This document shows positions 1 to 6,421 of a DNA stretch of 7,074 nucleotides, piece after piece. This stretch comes from Caryophanales bacterium UBA7029. GTDB lineage: Bacteria; Bacillota_I; Bacilli_A; RFN20; CAG-826. Below the pieces are notes generated by a model. The model was not told where the DNA came from and did not search any database. It saw only the letters and a list, made by a program, of their open reading frames with translations. The first letter of the stretch is position 1. Each line of letters opens with the position of its first letter. The stretch is from contig DLBE01000014.1 of the NCBI GenBank assembly GCA_002494205.1, positions 1 to 7,074 of the forward strand, in the 5' to 3' direction. A program made the translations under genes and the position numbers.

Positions 1-1
1 T

Positions 2-1474
2 GAATTTGAAATTGCAAAGATGATAATAAACGAAATTCGTAATAGAGTTTCTTTCCTTTGCAATGTTGGATTAAATTATTTAACCCTTTCTAGGACTGCT
101 ATGACACTCTCTGGTGGAGAAGCTCAAAGAATTCGTCTTGCAACCCAGATTGGGTCAAAATTATCAGGAATTCTATACGTTTTAGATGAACCATCGATTG
201 GTTTACATCAAAGAGACAACGCAAAATTAATAGCAACATTAAAGGATATGGTTTCAATCGGAAACACATTAATTGTTGTTGAACACGATGAAGAAACAAT
301 GCGCGCTGCTGACTATATTGTTGATATTGGACCAGGCCCTGGCGTACATGGCGGTGAAGTAGTTGCAGCCGGAACTCCAGAAGAAGTTGCTAAAAACGAT
401 AAATCAATCACTGGCCGCTATTTATCAGGAAAAGAAAAGATTGAAGTTCCTAAGACAAGAAGGCCTGGAAATGGAAAGTCTTTAGTCGTTAAAGGTGCTC
501 AATGCAACAACTTAAAGAACATTGATGTAGAAATTCCTTTAGGAAAATTCATCGCAGTCACTGGTGTTTCTGGTTCTGGAAAGTCATCACTTGTTAATCA
601 AACGTTATATCCTGCTTTAAAAAAGCAGATAGATGGAACTGAAGACTTAATTATTGGAAAACATAAAGAAATATTAGGTTTAGAGAATATTGATAAGGTT
701 ATTGATATTACCCAAGAACCTATTGGAAGAACCCCAAGATCAAATCCTGCTACTTACGTTGGTGTCTTTGACGATATTCGTTCTTTATTTGCTGAAACAG
801 TTGAAGCAAGAGCTAAAGGTTTCACTAAAGGAAGATTCTCTTTCAATGTCCCAGGTGGTAGATGCGAAAACTGTGGTGGCGCTGGTGTAACTCGTATTCC
901 TATGAACTTCTTACCAGATGTTTACGTGAAGTGTGATGAATGTAATGGAAAACGATATAACGAAGAAACATTAGAGGTCACATATAAAGGCAAAAACATC
1001 TATGAAGTTTTGGAAATGACAATTGAAGATGCCTGTAAATTTTTCGAAAATCGCCCAAAAATCCTGCATAAATTGCAAGTTTTGAATGATGTTGGGCTTG
1101 GATATATTAAGCTTGGTCAACAGGCTACAACGTTGTCGGGTGGTGAAGCTCAAAGAGTTAAACTTGCAAATGAACTTCAACGCCGTCCTACAGGTAAATC
1201 ATTGTTTATCCTTGATGAACCAACGACAGGTTTGCACACAGATGATGTTAAACGACTTATTGCCGTTTTAAATAGAATTGTTGATCATGGAGATACAGTT
1301 TTAGTCATTGAACACAACTTAGATGTTATTAAAGTTGCTGATCATATTATTGACTTAGGACCTGAAGGCGGAAACGGAGGCGGCACAATTGTTGCTACTG
1401 GAACTCCAGAAGAAGTCGCCAAAAATTCAAAATCATTTACAGGTCAATATTTGAAAGGGTTATTAGGTAAATAG
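2..1474 (+). CDS. uvrA: Excinuclease ABC subunit A, C-terminal half (5' end outside window)
   Basis: UvrA is the damage-sensing ATPase dimer of nucleotide excision repair; it loads UvrB onto distorted DNA. The frame is open from base 2, so about 490 codons of a protein usually near 940 residues are present. Counting from the Met at base 20, I see the first ABC signature LSGGEAQRIRLA (30-41) and Walker B YVLDEPSIGL (53-62), then the second-half Walker A GVSGSGKS (182-189), the zinc module CENC...CDEC (Cys 282, 285, 305, 308), the second signature LSGGEAQRVKLA (372-383), Walker B FILDEPTTGL (396-405) and the switch histidine in VIEHN (429-433). All expected motifs are intact. The normal C-terminus is reached, with a TAG stop, and lgt begins two bases later. 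In many Firmicutes uvrB lies upstream and hprK downstream; hprK is not here. The Met at base 20 is internal and not the start. Confidence 0.97.
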   Translation, partial: EFEIAKMIINEIRNRVSFLCNVGLNYLTLSRTAMTLSGGEAQRIRLATQIGSKLSGILYVLDEPSIGLHQRDNAKLIATLKDMVSIGNTLIVVEHDEETMRAADYIVDIGPGPGVHGGEVVAAGTPEEVAKNDKSITGRYLSGKEKIEVPKTRRPGNGKSLVVKGAQCNNLKNIDVEIPLGKFIAVTGVSGSGKSSLVNQTLYPALKKQIDGTEDLIIGKHKEILGLENIDKVIDITQEPIGRTPRSNPATYVGVFDDIRSLFAETVEARAKGFTKGRFSFNVPGGRCENCGGAGVTRIPMNFLPDVYVKCDECNGKRYNEETLEVTYKGKNIYEVLEMTIEDACKFFENRPKILHKLQVLNDVGLGYIKLGQQATTLSGGEAQRVKLANELQRRPTGKSLFILDEPTTGLHTDDVKRLIAVLNRIVDHGDTVLVIEHNLDVIKVADHIIDLGPEGGNGGGTIVATGTPEEVAKNSKSFTGQYLKGLLGK

Positions 1475-1476
1475 TT

Positions 1477-2784
1477 ATGGGAATATTTGCACTTATTTTA
1501 TTAATTCTTGCTCTTAGCACATTAGGATTCTTTATTTTTAAAGTCATTAAAGTTGTCAAAAATCATGTTATTGGTGAAGAGAAATATAAGATTCAAGGTA
1601 ATGAAAGATTGCTTCTTTTAGGTCTTGTTTGTGGGGTTGCTCTTTTATTAACGACAGCAGCCGTTTTATCTGCAATTCACTTCAAAAACGCTGGAAAATG
1701 GTGGGAATTTTTGCTTTTAGTACTCGGTACGCTTATTGCCGGAACAGCTGTTCCTTTCTCGGTTGGAGCGTTTATTCTTTTCTATTACAAACTCGATTTA
1801 GATGAGAAGCAAAGAAACATTTGTAAATTTGCTTGGCCTATCTCAATTATTGTTTTCTTCCTTGGTTTGTTACTTCTAACAGAAGGTATAGCTAGAAATA
1901 TTGAATATCCATTAGTTAGCGGCATTGCGACCGGTACTGGATGGACAAGAGGCGGCGAACTTGGTAGTGGAATGCATATTAAATTCTACGGAATCATTAT
2001 TGTTACGGGTGCCTTAATTTGCTATGCAATTACTGACCATGAAATGTATAAAAAATTTAAAAAACATGGTTTGATTGATACGTTATTTATTCTTGTATTC
2101 CTGTTAGGAATTGTTGGCGCAAGACTTTGGTATTGCTTAATTCTTGAACCAGACATTTATTTAACTGGCAAAGCAAGTATTTTCGCTATTATGGATGGAG
2201 GTTTAGCGATTCAAGGCGGCGCTATATTTGGGTTTATAGTTGCAATAATCTATATGCTCTTATTTAGACGTTATATTGATTTAAGGTTCATATTAGATGT
2301 TGCTGCCCCAACAGTTTTAATTGCACAAGCAATGGGAAGATGGGGAAACTTCTTTAATCAAGAGGTTTATGGTCTTGTAACAACTAAAGAAGCTTTGTGG
2401 TACTTACCAACTATTGTCAAAAACAATATGTTTATTAACCACGAGTATCGAGTTCCGCTATTCTTTATTGAAAGTGTAATTAACTTAGTTGGTTATTTCA
2501 CTATACGTTATGGTATTGGAAAACTTTGTAAGGCATACAAAGGTCTTGGTTTCCAAGGTGCATCATATTTAATTTGGTATGGTCTAACAAGAGTTTTATT
2601 AGAACCACTTAGAAATGGATACACTGCATCTACAAAGACCGAGGGCTTTGGTTACTTGCAATCTTACATTACAGCCTTTGTAATGATTGGTTTAGGAGTG
2701 GCAGGTTGTGTTGCGTTCTATATTGTTCACAAAACTCGTATGAAGAAAGGTTTAGAAGATAAGTTTGGTGACAAAATCATATAA
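1477..2784 (+). CDS. lgt: Prolipoprotein diacylglyceryl transferase with an extra N-terminal membrane domain
   Basis: Lgt moves diacylglycerol from phosphatidylglycerol to the lipobox cysteine of prolipoproteins in the cytoplasmic membrane. The Lgt core spans roughly residues 145-420. It has FYG with Tyr171 (E. coli Tyr26), GARLWY (214-219), the loop GGLAIQGG (241-248), the signature GRWGNFFNQEVYG (287-299; Arg288, Asn291, Glu296 and Gly299 match E. coli 143, 146, 151 and 154), and Arg372 and Glu376 near the end. Two oddities stand out. The E. coli His103 position is Gln246. The protein is 435 residues against about 260-300 for the family, because residues 1-145 add about four hydrophobic helices (about 3-22, 45-67, 77-104, 119-138). 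Basic residues between helices 1 and 2 suggest an outside N-terminus; four added helices would keep the usual Lgt topology. The start codon lies two bases after uvrA, with only a weak AGG at 1465-1467. The internal ATG at 1972 is a poor alternative because the upstream reading frame is open and clearly membrane-like. Confidence 0.93.
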   Translation: MGIFALILLILALSTLGFFIFKVIKVVKNHVIGEEKYKIQGNERLLLLGLVCGVALLLTTAAVLSAIHFKNAGKWWEFLLLVLGTLIAGTAVPFSVGAFILFYYKLDLDEKQRNICKFAWPISIIVFFLGLLLLTEGIARNIEYPLVSGIATGTGWTRGGELGSGMHIKFYGIIIVTGALICYAITDHEMYKKFKKHGLIDTLFILVFLLGIVGARLWYCLILEPDIYLTGKASIFAIMDGGLAIQGGAIFGFIVAIIYMLLFRRYIDLRFILDVAAPTVLIAQAMGRWGNFFNQEVYGLVTTKEALWYLPTIVKNNMFINHEYRVPLFFIESVINLVGYFTIRYGIGKLCKAYKGLGFQGASYLIWYGLTRVLLEPLRNGYTASTKTEGFGYLQSYITAFVMIGLGVAGCVAFYIVHKTRMKKGLEDKFGDKII

Positions 2785-3409
2785 ATTATATTTATTTGAC
2801 CTTGATGGTACTTTGCTCGATTCTGATCAAATGTTAATCGAGACCTTTCATTATTTATATAAGAAATTTAAACCAAAAGACTTTGTTATAGATGAGCAAA
2901 AGATTATTACTTTCTCCGGACCTCAAATTCGAGATACTCTAAAAAAAGAGTTCCCTGAATTAGATCAAACGATGATTTTGGAAGAATGGAGAAAAGAATC
3001 AAAGAAAAATTATCCTATCTATACGAAATTATTTCCAGGAGCATACGAAATACTTTCTACTTTAGTAGAAAAAAAGATACCAACTGCTATCATTACTAAC
3101 AAGCATCGCGATGCTTATGATAGAGCGATTCCAATATTTGGGTTAGATAAATTGAATATTTTCTCTATATGCGCTGATGAAAGTGGAAGATTGAAACCTT
3201 TCCCTGATGGAATCTTTAAATGTATGGAACATTTCGGAATTAAGAATAAAGATGACGTGATTTACATTGGCGATTCTATTTATGATTACGAGACTAGTAA
3301 GAATGCTGGTGTAGACTTTGGTTTAGTAAGTTGGACACCTCGAAAACTACCGAAAAACTGCAAAATTTCTGTAAAAATTGATAAATTTGAAGATTTATTG
3401 GAGCGCTAA
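2765..3409 (+). CDS. ppaX: HAD-family phosphatase, PpaX-like (pyrophosphatase or phosphoglycolate phosphatase type)
   Basis: This is a HAD-superfamily hydrolase with a helical cap, in the PpaX/Gph group. Motif I is DLDGT (Asp12 nucleophile, Asp14), motif II is the Thr of ITNKH (Thr111), motif III is Lys144 in the sequence KPFPDG, and motif IV is GDSIYDYE (Asp170, Asp174). The 214 residues match the family. B. subtilis PpaX hydrolyses the pyrophosphate released when HprK/P dephosphorylates P-Ser-HPr, and its gene follows lgt as here; the position supports this name, but substrate cannot be read from sequence and no hprK is present nearby. The frame has no ATG near its beginning: it starts at TTG 2765 or GTG 2768, inside the last codons of lgt, with GAAG at 2755-2758 as a possible ribosome site. 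The 20-base overlap implies translational coupling to lgt. The GTG start would shorten the protein by one residue. Confidence 0.85.
   Translation: MVTKSYKLYLFDLDGTLLDSDQMLIETFHYLYKKFKPKDFVIDEQKIITFSGPQIRDTLKKEFPELDQTMILEEWRKESKKNYPIYTKLFPGAYEILSTLVEKKIPTAIITNKHRDAYDRAIPIFGLDKLNIFSICADESGRLKPFPDGIFKCMEHFGIKNKDDVIYIGDSIYDYETSKNAGVDFGLVSWTPRKLPKNCKISVKIDKFEDLLER
3400..3403 (+). promoter_or_regulatory. Ribosome binding site fixing the trxB start
   Basis: GGAG ends seven bases before ATG 3411, inside the last codons of the HAD gene. It favours this ATG over an in-frame TTG at 3378, which would add 11 residues (ending WSAK) ahead of the conserved KKTDIVIIGAG start of the flavoprotein fold. Confidence 0.7.
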
Positions 3410-3410
3410 A

Positions 3411-4310
3411 ATGAAGAAAACAGATATAGTAATTATTGGAGCAGGAATGGCTGGTATAAGTGCAGCTATTTATCTCAAACGTGCAAACGCTAATTTCGTT
3501 TTACTTGAAGGTAATTTAGCTGGTGGAATGCTTAATAAACTCAAATCGATAGAAAACTATCCTGGAATGCCAAAAACAACTGGTTCAGATATTTTAATTG
3601 CCTTAATGGATCAACTTAGGTTCAACAAAATTGATGTCACATATGGTAATGTACAGACCATCTTGAAAGAAGGAGATGGTTTTGAAGTTGTTACAGATGT
3701 TGAATCATATGACACAAAGGCTGTTATTGTTGCAACAGGAGTAACTCAAGCTGTTCAAACAATTCCCGGAGAAGAAAAATATGCAGGTTCTGGAGTCAGT
3801 TATTGTGCAATATGTGATGGTAACTTCTTTAAAGGTGCTGATGTAGCTGTTATAGGCAACAACAACATCGCATTGGAAGAGGCAATTTACCTAGGAAATC
3901 TAGCAAAAAAACTATATTTTATATGTCCTGATGAAGAACTCCAAGGAGACAAAAATCTTAGGGAAAAACTGGGGAATTCCGCAAATATTGAGGTAAAACT
4001 CAGTTCAAAAGTTGAAGAAATTGTTGGTGATGATTTTGGCGTCACTGGCGTTAAAGTTAATGGTGAAATTTTAAAAGTTGCTGGCATTTTCCCATACGTT
4101 GGAAAGAAGTCAACATCAATGGTTTTGAATAATCTCAAACCAGAAAAACAAGGCATTTTCATTAAAGTTGATGAAGAATGCTGCACAAACATTGAAGGAT
4201 TATTTGCAGCAGGTGATATTGTTGCGAAAAGACTTAAACAACTTGTTACCGCAGCAGGAGATGGAGCTACAGCAGCCACTGCAGCAGACAATTATTGCAA
4301 ATTAAAATAA
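3411..4310 (+). CDS. trxB: Thioredoxin reductase-like flavoprotein lacking NADPH-binding motifs
   Basis: This is a low-molecular-weight thioredoxin-reductase-type flavoprotein of 299 residues, typical length for TrxB. The FAD domain shows GAGMAG (10-15), VIVATG (105-110) and the C-terminal GLFAAGDI (263-270) followed by TAAGDGA. The redox disulfide is CAIC (Cys132, Cys135) in YCAICDG. The inserted pyridine-nucleotide domain is abnormal: where TrxB has GGG(N/D)SA, this has GNNNIA (149-154), and where TrxB has the HRRxxxR 2'-phosphate clamp, this has CPDEELQ (172-178), with no basic residue left. Loss of the same two motifs is known in ferredoxin-dependent flavin thioredoxin reductases (FFTR) and other pyridine-nucleotide-independent relatives. 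I infer that NADPH is not the donor; ferredoxin, NADH or another carrier are options. The gene starts one base after the HAD stop codon and precedes rapZ by 13 bases, the usual trxB position. The symbol reflects family and position, not proven activity. Confidence 0.88.
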   Translation: MKKTDIVIIGAGMAGISAAIYLKRANANFVLLEGNLAGGMLNKLKSIENYPGMPKTTGSDILIALMDQLRFNKIDVTYGNVQTILKEGDGFEVVTDVESYDTKAVIVATGVTQAVQTIPGEEKYAGSGVSYCAICDGNFFKGADVAVIGNNNIALEEAIYLGNLAKKLYFICPDEELQGDKNLREKLGNSANIEVKLSSKVEEIVGDDFGVTGVKVNGEILKVAGIFPYVGKKSTSMVLNNLKPEKQGIFIKVDEECCTNIEGLFAAGDIVAKRLKQLVTAAGDGATAATAADNYCKLK

Positions 4311-4312
4311 TC

Positions 4313-4318
4313 GGAGGG
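4313..4318 (+). promoter_or_regulatory. Strong ribosome binding site of rapZ
   Basis: GGAGGG lies five bases before ATG 4324, in the 13-base gap after trxB. It is the best ribosome site inside the operon and fixes the rapZ start. Confidence 0.8.
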
Positions 4319-4323
4319 CAAAA

Positions 4324-5163
4324 ATGATTGATTTAGTTATTGTTACCGGAGCTTACGGAGCAGGAAAATCACTTGCTGCTCAAGCATTTGAAGAAGCAGG
4401 ATACTATGTTACTGATAGAATTCCGCTCGGTGTTGTTGATGCTTACTTTAAGGAGCTTATTTCTGAGCCTGAAAAGTATCCAAGAGTTGCCTTAACTGTA
4501 GAGGCCGATATTGCCTTAGAAACATACAAAAAAGCCAAGAAATATCCAGGATTTTCCATAAAATTCTTTGGAATTACATGTGATCCACAGACCTTAAATG
4601 AGAGGTTCAGATTATCTAGAAAAGTTCACCCATATGAACCAAAAGGAAAGACCCTAGAGCAAGCAATTAAGGACGATGTTGATGCCCTTAGAAAACTCCG
4701 TGATTATTTCGATGTTTATATTGATACAGGCAAATTAAGCAAAGATGAATTTAGAAATAGAATTTATGATGCTTGTATCAGTGCAAAAGAGAAATTTGTA
4801 GTCTCATTTACCTCTTTTGGATACAAAGTTAATGTTCCTCAAGACATTGAAACCGTTTTTGATGTTCGTTTGCTTCCAAATCCATATTGGGAGCCTGAAT
4901 TAAAAGAATTAACAGGTTTAGACCAAGAAGTTAAAGATTATGTTTTAAAAGCACCTGAAACTAAAGATTTCTTAAAGCACATAATTCAGTATCTTGATTT
5001 CTATCTAGCGGAATTAAAGAAAAAAGGAAGAAAACATGCTTCTATAGGTATTGCCTGTTCTGGTGGTCAACATAGAAGCGTCGTTATCGCTGAATACTTA
5101 AAAGAACATTATTCAAAAGATTATTACACGAACGTAACGCATAAAAATATTCAAAGTAAATAA
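4324..5163 (+). CDS. rapZ: RapZ/YvcJ family nucleotide-binding protein
   Basis: RapZ has an N-terminal P-loop domain and a C-terminal domain that in E. coli binds the sRNAs GlmY/GlmZ and senses glucosamine-6-phosphate; B. subtilis YvcJ hydrolyses GTP and ATP, and its cellular role is less clear. The 279 residues are close to the usual 285-295. I see Walker A GAYGAGKS (9-16), the DRIP equivalent of the family's DNLP (31-34), RKVHPYE (99-105), DVYIDTGKLS (130-139), and the C-terminal hallmarks FGYKVNVPQD (165-174), VFDVRLLPNPYW (178-189), LTGLD (196-200) and CSGGQHRSV (245-253), where the family usually has CTGGQHRSV. In Firmicutes yvcK normally follows; here whiA follows after two bases. The downstream end VTHKNI matches the normal family end, so the gene is not truncated. 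Confidence 0.95.
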   Translation: MIDLVIVTGAYGAGKSLAAQAFEEAGYYVTDRIPLGVVDAYFKELISEPEKYPRVALTVEADIALETYKKAKKYPGFSIKFFGITCDPQTLNERFRLSRKVHPYEPKGKTLEQAIKDDVDALRKLRDYFDVYIDTGKLSKDEFRNRIYDACISAKEKFVVSFTSFGYKVNVPQDIETVFDVRLLPNPYWEPELKELTGLDQEVKDYVLKAPETKDFLKHIIQYLDFYLAELKKKGRKHASIGIACSGGQHRSVVIAEYLKEHYSKDYYTNVTHKNIQSK

Positions 5164-5165
5164 AC

Positions 5166-6125
5166 ATGCAGGCGAAGGTTTCATTCACTCAAAAAGTTAA
5201 AGAAGAGCTTTGCTCTATTCCGTTCTCAGATGAACATCTAAGAGCATTTTTAGCAGCGTTTATTAAAGTGAATGGCCATCTCACAATTAGTAATGGTGTC
5301 TCATCAATTGTTTGCAGAACAGAGAACGCAAAGATTGCGAAGTTTATTTACCATTCTATTAATAGAATTTACGGAATAACTCCTCGTTTTTCTTATTCAA
5401 AAGAGATGAATTTTAAAAAAAGAGTTACTTATTCTGTAATTATTGAAGAAGGTGAATATATAATCGGAGACTTAGAAATTTCTTTTCTTGACGGAAAAAT
5501 TGCCAGAAATATTGTTTGCAATAACGACATGATTTCGGGTTATGTTTCTGGAGCATTTTTAGCAAGCGGTTCAGTTAATTCACCTAAAAATTCGAACTAT
5601 CATTTAGAAATCTCATTAAATGATGAATCATTCGCAAAATGGTTTTCTAAATTATTACTTAAATATAAAGGTGTAGAGTTCACTCCAAAAGTAGCAAAAC
5701 GTAGAAATAACTATGTTGTATATCTTAAAAAAGCTCAGCAAATTTCTGATTTTCTATCAATGATAGGTTGTGTTGATAAAACCCTTGAATTTGAATCTAT
5801 TAGAATAGATAGAGAATTCTCAAGTATTGGCAATAGACTTCAAAATTTAGACACTGCAAATTATGAAAAAACAGCAAAAGCAGCGGAAAAACAAATTGAG
5901 GAAATTAAGATTATTGATCAAGTAATTGGAATTAAAAATGTTCAAAACAAAAAGCAACAAATTTTGATGCAATTACGTCTTAATCGTGAGGACGCCTCTT
6001 TAACTGAACTTAGTAAAGAAATGAGTGAAATTTTAGAGGAAGAAATATCTAGATCCAACATAAATCACTTGTTCAGAGCGATTCATAACATGGCTGAAAA
6101 ATATAAAGGTGCAGTTAGAAAATGA
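5166..6125 (+). CDS. whiA: WhiA-type DNA-binding regulator
   Basis: WhiA joins a degenerate LAGLIDADG homing-endonuclease-like fold to a C-terminal helix-turn-helix. In Streptomyces it controls sporulation genes; in B. subtilis it affects cell division and chromosome segregation. At 319 residues the length is normal. The start SFTQKVKEELC (6-16) matches the family N-terminus, SGAFLASGSVNSP (128-140) is the LAGLIDADG-like core, YHLEI (145-149) follows it, NRLQNLDTANYEKT (223-236) matches the conserved NR.xN..TAN..KT block, and the C-terminal part (about 265-312, LRLNREDASLTEL through INHLFRAI) is the HTH. The family block usually reads NC.TAN; here Cys is Leu. The ATG lies two bases after the rapZ stop and no clear Shine-Dalgarno precedes it, so translation is probably coupled to rapZ. 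The TGA stop overlaps the next start. Confidence 0.95.
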   Translation: MQAKVSFTQKVKEELCSIPFSDEHLRAFLAAFIKVNGHLTISNGVSSIVCRTENAKIAKFIYHSINRIYGITPRFSYSKEMNFKKRVTYSVIIEEGEYIIGDLEISFLDGKIARNIVCNNDMISGYVSGAFLASGSVNSPKNSNYHLEISLNDESFAKWFSKLLLKYKGVEFTPKVAKRRNNYVVYLKKAQQISDFLSMIGCVDKTLEFESIRIDREFSSIGNRLQNLDTANYEKTAKAAEKQIEEIKIIDQVIGIKNVQNKKQQILMQLRLNREDASLTELSKEMSEILEEEISRSNINHLFRAIHNMAEKYKGAVRK

Positions 6126-6349
6126 AAGCTCAAGAACAACTAGGAATGAGAATCAAATATCTTCGTAAAAAACGACACTGGTCGCAAGAAGATTTAGCAC
6201 TTAGTGCTAATATTAACAAAAATTATATTTCAGATTTAGAAAATGGAAGACGTAATCCATCCCTCGAAATTTTAGAAAGAATTGCAGTTACTTTTGGTAT
6301 CACTCTTGAAGAATTATTTAAGGGTGTTGAGTCGATTCCTGGTATTTAA
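6122..6349 (+). CDS. Small XRE/Cro-CI family HTH regulator
   Basis: This 75-residue protein is almost entirely one HTH_3 domain. Residues 7-66 cover the five helices: LGMRIKYLRKKRHWSQEDLA, then the recognition region NKNYISDLENGRRNPSLEIL (33-52), then the IAVTFGITLEELF end (54-66). No sensor or dimerisation domain is added, as in phage Cro-like and restriction-modification controller proteins, but no phage or modification gene is near. Its ATG overlaps the whiA TGA in an ATGA arrangement (6122-6125), so it is translated with whiA; AAAGG at 6105-6109 may help. In Bacillus this position after whiA holds crh, a different protein family. The target is unknown. The inverted repeat that begins four bases after its stop is a candidate operator, by position only. 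Confidence 0.88.
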   Translation: MKAQEQLGMRIKYLRKKRHWSQEDLALSANINKNYISDLENGRRNPSLEILERIAVTFGITLEELFKGVESIPGI

Positions 6350-6353
6350 TAAA

Positions 6354-6370
6354 TCGCTTAATTAAAGCGA
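6354..6370. repeat. Inverted repeat, possible operator or RNA hairpin
   Basis: TCGCTT and AAGCGA are perfect 6-base arms around the spacer AATTA. No T-run follows, so it is not a terminator itself. It could be a regulator binding site or a short hairpin in read-through RNA from the upstream operon. The left arm with its next base, TCGCTTA, recurs at 6443-6449 near the predicted gap transcription start. Confidence 0.5.
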
Positions 6371-6384
6371 CAAGAACAAATAAT

Positions 6385-6398
6385 AGAAAACGCTTTCA
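6385..6398. promoter_or_regulatory. Candidate CcpA catabolite-response element (cre) upstream of gap
   Basis: AGAAAACGCTTTCA matches the ideal palindromic cre TGAAAGCGCTTTCA at 12 of 14 positions, including the central CG and the whole right half. It is centred about 54 bases before the predicted gap transcription start, a place where CcpA sites can activate rather than repress in B. subtilis (ackA and pta are the known models). It lies within and beside the left arm of the terminator stem, so part of the symmetry could come from the hairpin. No ccpA or hprK gene is visible in the window, so this rests on the motif and on gap being a glycolytic gene. Confidence 0.45.
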
Positions 6399-6421
6399 AT
6401 AAAAAAGTGTTTTTTTCTTTT
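6387..6421 (+). terminator. Rho-independent terminator of the uvrA-to-HTH operon
   Basis: AAAACGCTTT (6387-6396) pairs with AAAGTGTTTT (6404-6413), ten pairs including one G-U, around a seven-base loop. The T-rich tail runs to 6421 (TTTTTTT, C, TTTT from 6410 on). It lies 37 bases after the HTH regulator stop and before the gap promoter, so it would separate the two units. Only the three central pairs involve G, so the stem is weak and some read-through is likely. Confidence 0.75.

Noticed and set aside
99..299. Minus-strand open frame inside uvrA, with similar small ones at 690-890 (+), 971-1180 (-) and 1086-1271 (+)
   Set aside because: All are other-frame shadows of conserved uvrA sequence, without domains or start signals.
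371..1416. Repeated 17-base stretch in uvrA (371-387 and 1400-1416) coding for GTPEEV
   Set aside because: It reflects the known ancient duplication of the two ABC halves of UvrA and shared codon choice, not a mobile or recent repeat.
1972..2784. A short, standard-size lgt starting at ATG 1972
   Set aside because: There is no good ribosome site before it, it would cut off the N-terminal part of the Lgt core, and the upstream frame is open, membrane-like and correctly spaced after uvrA.
3378..3410. TTG start extending trxB by 11 residues
   Set aside because: The extra residues are not part of the FAD-binding fold and merely overlap the HAD gene; ATG 3411 has GGAG at proper spacing.
3887..4291. 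134-codon open frame on the minus strand across trxB
   Set aside because: It lies wholly within the well-supported trxB frame; its product is Ser/Ala/Pro-rich without a recognisable domain and it has no promoter or ribosome site that I can see.
6122..6349. Restriction-modification controller protein or phage repressor
   Set aside because: Size and fold fit, but no methylase, endonuclease, integrase or phage gene is nearby and the gene is coupled to whiA.
6354..6370. The TCGCTT/AAGCGA hairpin as a terminator
   Set aside because: No T-run follows it; the T-tract belongs to the next hairpin at 6387-6421.
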